A DNA stretch of 64,000 nucleotides from Paramecium octaurelia (GCA_905182995.1 CAJJDP010000023.1:37474-101473); one strand, 5' to 3'; shown: positions 25,297-40,278, counted from the stretch's first letter. Numbers and translations: made by a program. Notes: generated by a model from the letters alone, not told the origin.

Positions 25297-26490
25297 TTTG
25301 TGCTACTTGAAATTATATTAAATTTAAGATTAAAAGATAATTTAAAGATAGATAAAAAAAAAAGCTACTTGGTGATAAATATTTACTTAAAAGAAATAAA
25401 AAATTAAGCTTACTAGTTATATATAATTGATATCTTGATTATTTAGAGGATATTAAAATGCTTTAATTTTCATTAATGTTTTAATAATAAGTAAAGCTAT
25501 AAATGGGATTTTTTTATAGATGATTTTGGATTTTGAAATTAGTTTTACTTTACTGTTTAAATAAAATAATGAATTTTATTTTCCAACATTCTTTTTGTAA
25601 AATAATATATATATTTTGAATGAGATTAATTATTTGTATTATTAATCAATTTAACATTAATTTTAATTAGAATGTTTAAGATAGTTAATCCTATAAATTT
25701 CATCTTTATTTAGTCTCTGTGATCTTAGAAGGTTGCTTAACTTAGCAAAGCCTACAGCTAAAAGGATCAGTTTAATTGTGTTTGAATTGAAATTTTTGAG
25801 TTTTGTGATGGCTTTTTGCAAAAAGTACCTTTGAAAAGTATATTTTATTTATAGTCATCTGGAAATGAATTTATAAAATAGAGAATTAAAGAGTTATCTT
25901 ACTTTTCAAATATTATCAGGTTTCATTCCAAACTATCCCACTTGAATATCTTTTGGTATATTTAAACATTAAACTTTAAGAACTAAAATGGAATATTTTT
26001 GGTGTTTGATTCTGACTGTTGATATTTTTAAATACACCCTACATTTTTTCATTCTAGGTAGTTGAGATTAACTTCAGAAAAATAACTTTTTGTGAAGAAC
26101 CCTCTTCTAAAACTAAGCTTAACATAGAAAGTAACTTCACTTAAATTATTAATCTTTAAAATTTTATAATTTAACAATCGAAATAATAGATTAGGATTAG
26201 ATTACTTATATGTGGATTCTTAGTCATTCAAATTATGCATAATACGATCTATATTTTAATTTTATCTGAAGTTAGCTAGCCTTAATGTATTTAAAATAAA
26301 ACATTTTTTATATCCTTTTCTATTTAGTGATTTTTATTCAATATTATTCTTGAATAATTTACATAGGTAAAATAATAAAGGGATTGTATGACAACAACCG
26401 GGTTCTAATTAAATAACAACATTATTATATATTGGATACTTAAATGTTAGGGAAGTAATTACAGTTAAATAATAATATCATTTTATTTTT
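25297..26490. other. Divergent intergenic region
   Basis: 1.2 kb between divergently transcribed genes. It is AT-rich with several T and A runs. No intact frame or RNA gene was recognised. Short coding-like scraps near 25730-25860 are too short to call. Confidence 0.5.
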
Positions 26491-27658
26491 ATGGGTAACT
26501 CTTATAGGAAGTCTGACTATGGAGATATTGCTATAAGAACAGAACAACCGTTTTACTTTGCAGGTGACTTGGCTAGAGGCATATAATTAATATAATTTTA
26601 GGTAATATATATTTGAACATTTGCAAAACAGGTTAGAAAGGAAGTGTCATTGAATTTTCAATTGTAGGAAAAGAGAAGGCTGAATGGGATGAGGGAAGTG
26701 GTGACGAATAAATAACATATAGAGGGAAAAATAAATTCTATTCTTAATCAATTCCCATTTACACATTCTAAAATTAAATACCCGAAATTGGGTAATATGT
26801 TTTTCCTTTTCAATTTTAACTACATCCTTAAATTCCAGGATCATTTGAGTATAAAGGTCTTCATGAAAGTGGCTTTATTACCTACAAAGTTAAAGCAAAA
26901 TTTACATCATCAGATCAAAATAAACCAAACATTAGAAACAAATAGGAATTCCTAGTTAGAGAACCAATTAAATAATTGGTGATTGGATAGCAGTAAGAAA
27001 GAATGAATAATCTTTATGTTTGCTGTTGTATTAATAAAGGGGTATTTTTAAGAGCATAATATTTATAAAGACTTCGAGAGTCAAGGGTGCTTGTGATAAG
27101 AATCATTACCTGCAAGGAGATACTGCTAAATTGACTCTTGAGATTGATAATTCGAATTGCTATTTGAATATTAGATATTTTGATATTGAATTGTTAAAAG
27201 AGTTGATATTAAAAGCTAATGCTAATTCACATAAAAGTATATAAACGGTACTAGCTTAAAGAATTCCAGGAATTTAAGCTCGGTCTAAGCAAGTTGGCTC
27301 TGAAAGCAGAATTATTGAAATAAAATTGATGAATCAAAAAAGACCACAACTTGTATTAACTCCGACAACTAATGGCAAAATTGTGAATCAATAATATTAT
27401 CTAAAGATTACTCCTAAATTTTAAGGTTTCTTTCATTGATATATATAAGGTTGTATTTGTTGTTCAGCAAAACCTGTTATATAGTTCTAGATAGTAATGT
27501 TGTATCTAATTCCTTCTGATTACATTTAACCACTTCAGTAACCCTCTGATTGGAATCCTTAAACATTTGAACCTGTTTTGATAAAATTTGATCAGTAGCA
27601 TTAGATGAACATTGCAAATAATATGCAATAAAATGGTCCTTTTTAGGATAAATAGTGA
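26491..27658 (+). CDS. Arrestin-like protein
   Basis: Model: join(26491..26601, 26637..27041, 27071..27425, 27450..27658), 359 residues. Introns are 35, 29 and 24 nt. The N-lobe shows the arrestin strand pattern TEQPFYFAGDLARGIQLI, then GSVIEFSIVGKEKAEW. The mid-protein has FPFQFQLHPQIPGSFEYKG, the usual FxFxLP...PxSF region of arrestins. The C-lobe starts CDKNHYLQGDTAKLTLEIDN and ends with LIPSDYIQPLQQPSDWNP. Arrestin-domain proteins act as cytosolic adaptors for membrane cargo or receptors; the target here is unknown. The first intron is near the upper length limit: a shorter alternative ending at CAG 26631 breaks the frame, so the acceptor at 26636 was used. Confidence 0.88.
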
Positions 27659-28067
27659 TTCTAATTTAAAATAAATAATATATACGATAAAAATAGTTTA
27701 TACTCATTAGTTTAAATTTGATTAATAATTACTTTACATTCAGCAAGTCTAAAATTAACTTTAAGCCCGAAATTTATTTTAGAATTTAAAGAATTAAATA
27801 AAAGAGGAGGAAGATTGTGCAGGATATTTGAAAGGGACTAATAAAGAAATTTAAAATATCAATTCTAAAACTGCTTTAAACTCTCTAAACAGAAGCAATA
27901 ATAATTGCCACAATATAGAAAGATGAATTGGTAAAGTGATATGCTTTTAAGAATGGATAGCAATCAACTTTAGTTCTGAAAATTGAGATATTATTAACTT
28001 AAATTTATTTATAATCGCTTTATATGAGAATATTAGAATTAATTAAAATAAAATAATTAAATTTTAA
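27659..28067. other. Intergenic region
   Basis: About 410 bp between tandem plus-strand genes. A few coding-like residues occur near 27800-27950 (TALNSLNRSNNNC) in an interrupted frame. No promoter or terminator was recognised. Confidence 0.45.
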
Positions 28068-29999
28068 ATGATTATTAATGAGAATTCAATTTCAAGTAGA
28101 GTATTGTTTTCTTTAGTTGACAAATCTATCTATGTCAAAAATCAACCCCCTTAGTAGATTGCAATAACTAAGGATTCATCCATTTTAGCATTAGGGGTTA
28201 AAGACTAGATGTTAAAATTTTATTAAATGAAAAACTTGAAAATGATCTCATAACATAATATTCAATCAACTTGGATTTATCAATTGGATGTAGCTAAACA
28301 ATCTAATTAATTCATAGCAACATTAGAGAAAAATAGAAAAGATATCATCTAATTCTATTCAATAGTTAATTTGAGCTGTTGTAAGCGACTCTATGAAATT
28401 CGAATAAATTTGCTTTATTCAATAAAACTAAGTTATGATGAAAATTTAATCATAATTGGAGGATCTGATTCAATTGTTTTATTTAAAAAAAAATTAACAA
28501 TTTGGTAAAAGATTTAATCAATAGAATTGCCAAATTGTTATGCAAAGGATTTAGATATAAATAAAGAATCCTCTATTTTAATAACTCTATCTGAGGAATC
28601 AAAAAAACTATTTATACTTAATCAGTCAGACTTAAAATGGGAAATAGCTTAGGAAATAAAAAATAAGGAATTTGGGAAAAAACTGTGTTTTATTACTAAT
28701 GAATCATTCATTGTGACTTTACAATGGAGTGATATTCTTGTTTATAAATTCAACACAATAGAATTAAAGTTTTAGATGACTAAATAAATCTTAATTTAGA
28801 AGTATGAATTATTGGAATGCAAATTCTTACAGTTTATTCAATCAAAATATTTACTCGTTCATTAACATGGTTATTATTCGAACTTAATTCAATTTAAAGA
28901 CCAAGAATTAAATACAGTGGAATAGAAATGCAATATCGAATAGGGATCTATTAGATTAGTTTAAATCAGCGATGATGGGAATTATTTAGTTACAGTTAAT
29001 CGGGATAATCAACTTGATTTAAGAAGATAAATTCATCCCAGTTTCAATTTTAATCTTGTTCATTCTTATCCTTAAATTAATTAACCAACAGGGATGATAA
29101 CTAATTATGATGCATCAATATTGGTAATAACATATGAAGGATAGTTTCAAGTATTAAAGAAGGATTGTTAATAATTTAATGTAATTCAAACAACAAATAT
29201 GTAAGGTTTAAATTGTTCTAGCTTATATTTTATGAAAAACTCTGATCAATTTATAATGGGTAGCATAGATGATGAAATAACAATTTGGCTTTGGAATTCA
29301 ATCGAATAGCATTACTCACAATAAACCAGAATAATTGGCCCATCATTCTAAATCATTATGAATCAGACCGAGGATTTATTAATTTTTGCAAAAGATCGGT
29401 ATTTAACTTTTTGGGAAAAGATGTAGGATGGATTTAGCAAATTTTAGACATTAAGGAAATCTGAATATCTATTTTCTTAGTTAAGTATAAATGAATCTGG
29501 AACAAAACTATGTGCAGTTTAATATGATTTCTCTATTGTTATTATTATTTAAGAAGTTGATTAGAAATCGAAAAGAAAATGGAGGTTTCATTCTAAAATT
29601 AAAATAGAGGCTATTGGAATCTAATCTTCATTTCTTACAGAGACAAAACTCTTGATAAAATAAAAGAACGTATCAATTTTAGATCTATATGAACTTAACA
29701 ATCATAATAATTAGCTTATTAAAATTAAATAAACTTAATTAATTTAGAATAATCATGTAAGTTAGACTTATGATAATTTTCAGAAAATATAATTGCAGTT
29801 TAACAAGTTAAAATCTATTTTAGTAATTTAAAATAATAATGAAATTTACCTTGCTGAATATGATCAAAGTAGTAATATAATAATAAACTATATTATTCAA
29901 CAAGTGGATTATTATAGTTTATGCGACAATGGGAATTTTTTGGTTACATTTAACAAAGAAAACAACCATTTAAATGTTTTTTAAATTCTTACTAAATGA
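28068..29999 (+). CDS. Beta-propeller (degenerate WD40) protein
   Basis: Intronless, 643 residues, ending at TGA 29997-29999. ATG 28068 is the first in the coding frame. There is no zinc module or coiled coil, unlike the other WD40 genes here. The protein is a run of four-stranded blades with weak WD40 signatures: LIIGGSDSIVLFKK then LTIW, ISDDGNYLVTVNRDNQLDLRR, FIMGSIDDEITIWLWN, YLTFWEKM. At roughly 40-45 residues per blade, two propellers would fit. The function is unknown. It may be an old paralogue of the neighbours that lost its N-terminal half, or a different propeller family. Confidence 0.85.
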
Positions 30000-31132
30000 A
30001 ATGAATAAATTTTATATAAATTAAATATATATTTAATGTTAATAATTGCACTTATAATTCATCCATCAGCAAAAAATATTTCAGATTTTACCAAGAATGT
30101 TGGCTAATTGGCTTTTAAGAAATACATTATTTCAAAATTAAATTAACTAAGCATGAAATCAGCACAATATATTATATTTTTTAAACACATGCAGCGCAGT
30201 AATCAAGGAATAAAAAATTTCTGTTTTTTAGAAATCAAAAATTCCTCAACTTTCTTGTATATTCCACTTCATCTATAAATCGCATTTTCTAATTTTCATA
30301 TTTGCTCAAGATTTACTTGAAGCAATATCCCAAATAACATGTCTTTCCAGGATTTTTACCCTCACATTTATAAGTCACATATAACTTATTGATTTATGTT
30401 CTAAAGGATGTGAATTTTATAAGAATTAAGAATCATAAATGATATAGCGTTACGAAATGCATTTGAGCCTTATCATGGCGAATCATTCTGTTTTCGATCA
30501 TTTTCCTGATTGTAGAATCTATTTATATTTCTTGAAATTTTCTTAAATTAGTGCTGCTTATCAGAATTAAAAAAAAAATCATAGGTAAATAGTAATGGTT
30601 TCTAACGATTTAAAGGACAGTAAGATAATGAATAATTGACTCAAATACTTAATTCAAATATCTCCATAATTTAATTAAAAAATGAATAATAAAAATTTGA
30701 TAAATATTAAAATCAAATATCTATTAATATATTTCTTGAAGTTAAATAATTATAAATTATTACCAATTTTACAAGCTACTAATATGAACTTCTTTTTATT
30801 TAAGTACATAATCATTATAGAACTATGATTCTACTTACTAAATAAAGATTTTTGATTAGTTGATTATTCATATTCGATTAAATTAATAATCTTTAAGAGT
30901 GAATTAGTTTAGAAATTTTCATAAAAACGATATCAAATTTACAAATTATTTTATTTACTATCATTGAATTTGTCATTTATCTTTGAGAAATTACTACCAT
31001 AAATTAATAAAAGTATTAAATTGAATCATAAGTATATTAAAGGAATATTCAAATTGATTCTTAAATTAATTCACTATTTTTTATATTAAAAACATTGAAT
31101 AGACATTAATGCTTATAAACATTTTTGACTTA
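30000..31132. other. Intergenic region with a relic
   Basis: 1.1 kb between tandem plus-strand genes. It holds the minus-strand fragment listed at 30235-30420; otherwise it is AT-rich, and no other feature is visible. Confidence 0.5.
30235..30420 (-). pseudogene. Cys-containing coding fragment, relic
   Basis: A minus-strand frame ending at TGA 30237-30235 reads LYVTYKCEGKNPGKTCYLGY ... MRFIDEVEYTRKLRNF, clearly non-random. Upstream, another frame contains MIENRMIRHDKAQMHFVTLY before a TGA. No legal short intron joins the two, so it appears to be the 3' part of a broken gene. The family is not recognised; the spaced Cys could be a zinc-binding site. Confidence 0.4.
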
Positions 31133-34100
31133 ATGCTTTTCATCTTTTTATTTTAGTAAGCACATTATACATATTATAGATGTGTACATAATTATTGCTA
31201 ATTTTCAACATTCATGCCTCTCTTAAGTAAAAGCAATAACTAATTTTCTATCGAAGAAGTCTTACCTTAAGATATTATTTAAGGCAAGACAAATACAGGA
31301 TTTGGAGTTTGGATGAATTATTAACCATTGACATAAATAAGTGAGCTATGTAAAGACATAATTTATCGTATTCTAGCTAATAGGGTCTCCTAGGATTTCA
31401 GTAGATTGAGCGAATAAATTATTATAGAAGGAGGCCAATTTATTTATTCAATTGAGCAAAGCAATGATAAATTTACATGGTTGGTTGTTTCTGCTGATAT
31501 TGACTCAAATAAATAAATAATTAGCCACAAAGTATTTTACTCTTTCAAGACTTCAATTAATACTTTATCGTTTGAATTTGATAATTTTTTATATGAAGGG
31601 TAATGGATATTGTTTTATTGCTATTTTGACAATATTTAAAAATAAACTGTAATAGGATTTTACAATTCTAGAGAAGCTTTATCTATAAAGGTTATAAAAG
31701 ATTTGCCAGAATACGTTTAAAAGTTAAACCACAAGGTGGGAAATGTTTATTCATATAGGAATTAAGATGGTAATTTGATATTATTAAGCCAATTCAAAGG
31801 CCCTCTCACTAGTACTTTTTCTGCTGATTCATAGAACGTTTTCTTAGATATAGACTCTTGTGCTTCAAGTCTTTATGAATATGCAGATTGTTATGGGCTG
31901 AGTTATTAAATAGGTGAAAATAATCAATAAATGGATGGAAGTCATTATCTTAAAATATCGACTCAAGAAAATGATACACCAAAATATGTTTTTAAAGGTT
32001 GGATTATGCTAGCATAAAGCATATAAACCTTTTTGGAGACTACAATTTTTAGAATAACTGTGAATTCAGATTATGGCGATGATGTTAAGATTGGAGATAG
32101 AGATCTACTACTAAAGTATTATTAGAGTAATGTACCTGCTGAGAATGGATTTGAAATATCAACTTATTCATATCAGTTTCCTATAAAAAAGAGATACAAG
32201 ACAAATGAAGATGATCAAATTCAATAATTTGGAGACGAATATTCAGTGTTGTTTATACAATGGCATTATTTTGTATATGAAATAGGAACAGTAAATAATA
32301 ATGAGTAGCCAATCTTTTCTATCTTTTTTCCTTCAATCAATTAAGTTCGCACATTTACTTGGAGTAAAACAATACGACATTTCTCTGGAACTAAATTTTA
32401 TGTTTACTTAGGAGGTGATGATTACAATACAAATTATTTAAACGGATTTATTAGTGACGTTTCCTTAGATCTATTATGTGATCCATATGTTGATGTCAGT
32501 ACATCTACATGTCATTATTCTTGTTTGACATGTGATGGACCAACTAAATATAACTGTCTAACCTGTCCTGAGCAAAGTTTTAGACAACTTTCCCAAAAAG
32601 AAAAAACTTGTGCTTGCTAATAAAGATATGTAGATAAAGATAAGGTTTAAGAATGCTAATCCGTTACTAAAGCATTTCCTCAGATATAGATTTAAGAAGT
32701 AGAACTAAGTTGTTAGCAAATAGGCTATAGCAGATGCAATTAGGATGATATTGAATGCAAATTTGGTTACTTTTAATATTAAAATACTTGCGTATACTGG
32801 TATTATATAATTACTATTAAGCCCCTTTAATTATGAAACCAATTAAGGCACATAAATGACTTGTCTAGATTGTTTGGTTGCACCAAAATAATTTAGCATT
32901 ACATTAACGTGTAAGATGATGGCAATAACATATAAATAAAATTAAGACTATGTGTTTTAAATAAAGTAAAGAAACCAAAATGACTATCTATTTTATAACA
33001 TGGTAACAAATGTAGATGGAATTCGCCAGCTTAAATTGTGTCAAGGTTGCATTAGTTATGAAACATGCAAAGATGGCTACTATCTTAAAGATTAAGAATG
33101 CAAGCCATGTATGATTGGATGTAGCACTTGTTAGAATTCATTTGAATGTGAAGATTGCTTTTCAAATTATTATAAAGGTAAAAACAAAATATGTCTTTAA
33201 TGTGGTAATTGCTTAACTTGCTATACTTATAATGACGCGTCTTATTTTTGTACTAGTTGTTTAGATAACTCAATTAGAATTAACAATCAATGCAGTTCTT
33301 GTGGGGATTTTTGTTAGTAGTGTGATTAATCCAGATTCTGTAATTATTGCAAAGGATCACCTTCGTAATATTATTTATCGATGGATGGGTAGAATTGCAG
33401 TTAATGTAATATAGAAAATTGCATACATTGCTTTGATTATATTCTTAATGGTGGTCTATTACAAACAACTTTAGATATCAATTTTAAAGTATATAATTAC
33501 AACTAAAGTTAAGTAAAGGTGGGTTGTGCCTTATGTAAAGAGAATTATCATTATAATTAAAATAATCAAAAGTGCGAATTAAAACAAGAAGATGACGATT
33601 GTTAAAATGCCATCATCTAAAATGAGGACTTAAAGAAAACTTGCCTAATTAGTAAAATCAGTCAGGATGCCATTTAAGTATCGAATTGCATAACAATTCC
33701 AAATTGTGTTTCATGTATTCACAATTACTTTGATAGTGACTCATTTTGCATAGTATGCTAGGACGGATACTATTCGGCACTTCTTACAGGTTAATGCATT
33801 TAATGTGGTTAAAGCTGCAAAACTTGCATTTAATAGAATAGCAAGTATAGAGATTATTGGAAATGGAGCATTAAGGCATTTTATAAATTTGTAATTAATC
33901 ATAATAATGATCATCCATTTGAAAATTATGCTTCAACAAATTCTGAATCAGATTTGAATTTAGTTTGCAAATCATGTCACTATGGATACATTTTATATGA
34001 ATAACAATGTATAAAAGATTGCGATTAAACTTGTAATAAATGTGAAATTATTAATGGTAAAGCAACCTGTATTTAATGTTTGGAAACTATATCTGGGTTT

Positions 34101-37100
34101 ATGAAAAGTTAGAATGAAAATGGGATTTGCCTGCAATGCCCGGCTAATTGTAGAGCATGTATGGATAGAAGTGAATCAGAGATCTAACAAGTTAACCCTT
34201 ACTTTCTTTTAACAGAATAAAATAAATATTTGACTAGAATATGTTATGAAAAATCATAAGTTAATAATGCACAAGAAAAATATTACTAAGATTCATTAAC
34301 TTAAACCATTGTAGTTTGTAACAAATATGAACAATGTTATAATAAAATTGTTATTCGTTAAAACATTCATTGCGATCCTAAGTATTATAATGAATAAAGA
34401 TATGAATCAGGTGATTAATACTTTGAGAGCAAGAATATTCTTATTTTCAGATTTTTTGATTTTAGATATTTAAAAGAATAAGAGTCCATTTAACTTTTTG
34501 ATTATCTTAATGATATTTCAGCAAGACAAATTTAATTTGAATATACTATAATCTAATCTGTAGATGAACCTTGCTAATTTCGAGATTATATAGAGATTTT
34601 GTCTTCATTAGCTTAATAAGTTTTCTCAGTGCAATAAATTGACATTAAATTTAAGGGAAAATCAATTTTATCAACCAATCCAATAAATCTCTTGGTACCT
34701 CCTCAACTAATTATAAGCAACTTTACAATCATAAGTTTTGAAAATATCAACTTTTAATTTAAGAACAATCAAAATGCATAAACCAAGAATTACGCCTTTT
34801 CTCTAAATAATTTAAAAAACAAAATGACTTTGAATCTTAAAGACTGTAAATTTGAAAGTATAGGTGCTACAAAATCTGGATAGATTTTTAAATTTTAGTC
34901 TAATATTCCTTATTCTCTTTACATAACAAACCTTGTAATTAACAATATTAATCTGGAATAATCAGATATTTTTACTTTTATTTCCCCAAACACTCTTTCT
35001 TAAAATCAGATTCAAATATCGAATATGACAATTGTAAATTCTATATTTACTTATTCAACTATTTTCAAATTCTTAGCCAATAATAATAACCTCCAATATA
35101 AATCCAGCCTAAACAATATTAGCATAATTGATACTACTTTCATATTATCTAACTTTTTCATTTGCAATGGTGTATTGGATTATACGATAGGCACTTTAAA
35201 AATTCATTAAATGTCTTTCTAAAATGTTTAGATTTTGAATAATTCAAATATTTTCTTCATTCCGATTATGGAATCAGTTCTTGTTTCTAAGTTGATTTTA
35301 TCAAATTCTCAGCTAAAAGGAAACTCACAATTATATTCAAGCAATGTGATCAATCTATAAGATTGTCTTGTAGATCAAACGCTTATAGAATCAAGTAGTC
35401 TAATACATAATAAAGTTGATTATACTAAATCTTAAGTGGCCTTAAGTTACTCAAAGAAAATCCTCATTAAAAACTTACAGGTGTTACACTCTAATTATTC
35501 TAATAAATAGCAAATCATAACCATTGTCAAGTATGCTGAAATAGATAAGTTGATGTTTAATTTAACCAATTTCATAATGTAAGATTGTACATCTAGCACG
35601 AAATTATAGAATACTTAGGTTTCTTTTGATTAAGTAATGATATATATTGAATGTCAACTATGTTATTTGGAGGAAATTTAAATACAGAGAGGATATGGAT
35701 TCCCTGAAATGACCATCCTTAATTCAGAGACTTTAGAAATAAGAAATTTTTAATTCTCCTAAAATCAAAAACATTTTTCAAAAGTCTTGCATTCATCTAT
35801 AGATTGTGTATCATAATTCGCTATTATGGAACTATATTTCTTTCTTTATGTCGGTCAATATCAAAGTATTGCTATTCATAATTTAAATGTACTCAACAGT
35901 TTAAGTTTCAATTCCCCCTTGATTATTTTTAAAGGTTATGATTTAATGTAAAAAATAGTGGAAGAAACAATTAACGTGTAGGAATCTTAGTTCAGTTCAA
36001 ATGTACTAATAATTTCAACCCCTAATAAAAACACAGCCATAATTTCCCTAGAATCAAAATAAAAAGGGCTCATAACCTTTATCAATACACACTTTTTCAA
36101 CAACCATCTAAATTAATATTATTCAGCCTTGTCTTAGATTTCTTCCACCACTTTATTGTTACTTCTAAAATTTGGAAGTGTTATCTTACAAGGTTGTTAG
36201 TTTTATTAGAACTTAGTAACAAACTCTACTGATTCAATTCTACACATTGATTCAGAAAAGATTTATGTTTAGGATTCCAATTTTAAAAGCAACAACATTA
36301 TGAACTACACATTACTGAGTAGATATACTTTGTTATCAAGCACTTAAGATACATCTGCAATTAACCTTCAATTGATATTTCCAATTAAATCAAGTAGCGG
36401 CAATGGTATGATAGTTTCAAATTTAATAGAGATTGACAATATAAAAGTAGATTCCTCTTTTTCTATTTATGGAGGAGGCTTTTATCTAATTACATCTGGA
36501 ATTAGCACTATTAATATTAAAAATTCAGAATTTTCAAATACCAAAACAACTCTATCCTCCTTGTATTTTTCAAAAGGTGGCTGTTTTTACATCGATGCAG
36601 GTTAATCAGCTTTAACTCTCAAGATTAAGAATGTTACATTTGATACCTCATTAAGCAGATACGATGGTGGTGCAATATATATAAATCCGTCTGAATCTTC
36701 CAATATAATTGAGTTTGATTAATTATTTGTAAAGGATTGCTTTTCCATTTCAAATTAATTTTTCTCATATGTTCTCTCCAAAAAAGATACTGTTTATTCT
36801 TAAATAGTTTTTAAAAATATAGAATTCCTTTCGACAAAAGAAGGACTCGAAAATTATTATTCATAAATAGATAGTATCACTGATGACGATGTTTACAACA
36901 TTATCCAATCAAATCCTTTGATTTTTGTCCAATTTGGAAATTTTAGCTTATATAATTGTAAATTCAAATCCATTTATATGTAATTTTTACTTAAAATTGT
37001 ACAAGCTTAAAACATATTGTTGTCAAATATATTGATTACTAATTGCACAGTTGGATTGTCGCCGCTCTTTTAATTGAACTTAAGATAATGTAATAATATA

Positions 37101-40100
37101 TTTAATATTCATAGAATAGGCTGGAAAATTATAAATATACGATCTGTAAATAACTTAAGTTGAGCAATCATCAATGACAGAGAAAAGAGAATGCTTACAA
37201 ATGAATTAAGTATTTCTTTAGCAATTAGATTGTCCAGCAAATATGACTCAATTAAATGCTCAAATTACAGATCATATTAATAATTAATAACATTTAAATC
37301 AATTAATTTGTAATTAAGCTAAAATTTTAAAAGATCCCTCCTTTACATTTAGTTTAATCGAAATAGAATAAATTAGTGTTGTACACAAATTAAAGATTGA
37401 GAAAATTGATATTAAAGGTGCTTAATGTACAAAATGTTAGTTTGGTTTGATTAGAATTGTTGATATCGAACAATTAGAGACAGAGAATATTAAGCTTTCT
37501 TAAATTTTGATTAAAAATTGTAACTGCGGAAAGACTGGTTGTCTTTCAATATCTAAAAATAAAAATGATCTCCTTATTTAAGACCCTGCTCTTAATTATC
37601 GGATGTTGTAATAAAACAATTACGAAAAACTGTTAAATACAATGAAATATTAGTTGATTATTAAATAAAGTTAATTTCTCAATAACTCTGCATCCTATGG
37701 AGGTCCACTTTTAATAATTAGAATTCATGCTATAATAAAAGATTGCATTTTTAAAAATAATGTTGCAGGTTTTGGAGGTGCAATTTATTATTCGTCTGAA
37801 AAAGAAGAACTATATATTATGGATTCAAAAATCATTGAAAATAAAGCAGAAATTGCAGGAGGTATTTATCTAAGTTCCTAATCACTCCAGTTAACTAAGT
37901 AGTTAGATTTATAATTGGATTCTAACAATTCGACCTTATATGGATCCAATGCTTTGGAGAAACCAAGATCATTAATATTAGCAATTATTGAAGGAATATT
38001 ACTTGAGAAGAAAGAAATTACTAATACTGATAAAGAGATTATTGAACAAATAATTATTAATCCATATAAGATTTTAGGTTCCTCTTCGCAAAAGTATCAA
38101 TTAATACTACCTTCTGGAATAGCAATAACCAGTTACAGATACTTTGATCCCATCAAATCGGAGTTTATTCCATATAATCTAACATTCAGGATCATTGCTT
38201 TAGATAAGTTTAAGGAATAAATTATGGGTTTGCCAGGTTCTTATTGTACTTTATAACCAAAGGCTTTTAATTTAAGTTCTTAACGAGAATAATATAATAT
38301 TTAATATAGTCTATCTTAATATGATGTTGTATTTAATGAGACTACAGGGGATTATAATTTGGATAATCTAATCATTTACTTTAATCCTACTTATGCTTAG
38401 GATATTGTTCTTCGATTATCAATTTAGTGCAATAGCGTTTCTGTTCCTTAATATAAAGAAAGTCCTCCTTTTTAAATTTATAATTATGTCACAAATTATC
38501 GATTATTTGTTGATATTCGAACATTTCCTTGCTAATTAGGGGAATTCTTAAATTAGACTTCTGGTGGATGTGTTCTCTGCGATAGTTTTCAGAATTAATA
38601 CTAAGTAACTTGGGCAGCGTAAAATTGCAGTTATAAAGATGATTCAAAAATTAAATCATTAGAATCTAGTATGATAGAACTAAGGGAGCATTATTGGAGA
38701 GCATACTATTATAGTCAAACCATTGAACATTGTTATCATTTGGTGGAAAATTGCAAAGGCGGTTGGAGACCGGGAGATGAATCATGCATATTAGGACACA
38801 TTGGAGCATTATGCGAATAGTGTGATTTATATGATTCTAGAGGAAGTGGATTCTACTCTGTAAGTTCGGCTTATTCATGTGGAAGTTGTGATTAAATAGC
38901 TTACAATGTAATAACAATAGTATTTGTGAGCCTTTGGACTTTAATTTCAACATTGATGTCAGTGAGTAGCACCATAGAAATGATTGAAGAATTTGTAAAA
39001 GGTTTAAGCTTGAAAGCCTTTGGAGTTAGAGTAGCAATAAAAGAAGCTTAAACGGCTATTCTAATCAAAGTATTCACAAATTATCTTCAGATTATTTCAA
39101 CTATTTCTACTTTTTAATTACAAGTTCCAATTGGAATAGCTTCAGTTGTCAATACTGTTGGCAATCCTATTGAATCACTTGCTTATTCATTAGATTGCTT
39201 TTTAGCTACCATCACAGATATTTTGATAATATACTTCAGAATTATTTGGAGCTTGATAATGACTTCTACTTATATAACAGTTATTTTTAGTTTATTTGGA
39301 ATCGCAATAATTATAAAGCAAATAAAATTCAACTTTTCTTTTATTTCTACATCTTTGATATACTTATTCATATTTTTGTAGCCAAATTTGGTAGGAGGAA
39401 TCGTTTCTTTATTATCTTACAGAAAGATATCAGATGAATATTGGATTTAAGGCAATGTAGCTTACAGATATGACACAATTTAACATGCTAAATGGGTGAT
39501 CACATTTTGCTTACCCTTATTATTCACCTTTGGAATTATACTTCCTTGCTTTTTGTGGTATGGTGTCTATAAAAATAAACACCATTTAGATTTTTCTTCT
39601 GTAAGAAAGACATGGGGGTATTTGTATAATGAATATCGGATTCACGCTTATTTTTGGGAAACTTTAAAGATAATGCAAAAAGAAATCATTATTATTGTGT
39701 TGGCCTATTATGATGATCATGTCCCAATAAAAGCATCCTTAGTATTTCTTGTTTTATTTGGTTACACTTTTATAGCAATTAAACAGAAACCATATATGAC
39801 TGGATAATTAAATTTAATAGATACGTAATCAACAGTAATCTGTGCAGTATCCATTATTTTAGCTAGTTCTATTTATACAGCACAATAATAAGAGCTGTAT
39901 GAAATTGTATGGCCTTTTTATCTCATAATTGGCTTTCTTAATGGCTTTTATATTCTTCGAATGCTAATATAGATTCTATTTGCTTATTTCAATAAGCTTA
40001 ATGATAAAATAGATATTTTAAAAGAAGTAGTATAAAATTACTTCCCTAACATTGTGAAGTATCATCCATTCTTGAAAAACTTCTTTGAGACCCACAAAAA

Positions 40101-40278
40101 TAAACAATCTAGAATTAGGCTAAAATTTTCAAAATTAAGAGAGTATTTAATACCATAGGCTCGTCTGATATTAGAGTTTAAAAAGTATAATTCATTATTT
40201 ATTAAGATTGAAACGATTAGAGTTATCTTCCAAAAACACAGTTTCAAAAATGATGGATAAAGAAAAACAGGAAACTGA
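31133..40278 (+). CDS. Giant Cys-rich / beta-helix / multi-TM surface protein
   Basis: Model: join(31133..32799, 32822..37158, 37181..40278), 3033 residues. ATG 31133 was chosen over 31214 because it adds a signal peptide (MLFIFLFQQAHYTYYRC). Both introns are 22 nt and end AAG or CAG. About 1-450 is an extracellular beta-rich domain. About 450-1050 is a furin/growth-factor-receptor-like Cys-rich stretch (CxxC pairs such as CLTCDGPTKYNCLTC). About 1100-2350 is an Asn/Ser-rich parallel beta-helix with repeating SNI, IKN and GGA turns (YGGGFYL, FGGAIYY). A second Cys cluster near 2500-2550 is followed by several TM helices (about 2555-2880) and a basic cytosolic tail. This architecture recurs in ciliates; adhesion or sensing is inferred. 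The tail probably continues out of frame to 40486. Confidence 0.9.

Noticed and set aside
31180-31226. Alternative start MCTQLLLIFNIH for the giant membrane protein using a 30-nt intron
   Set aside because: The phase after splicing does not match the main frame. The in-frame ATG at 31133 gives a good signal peptide without any intron.
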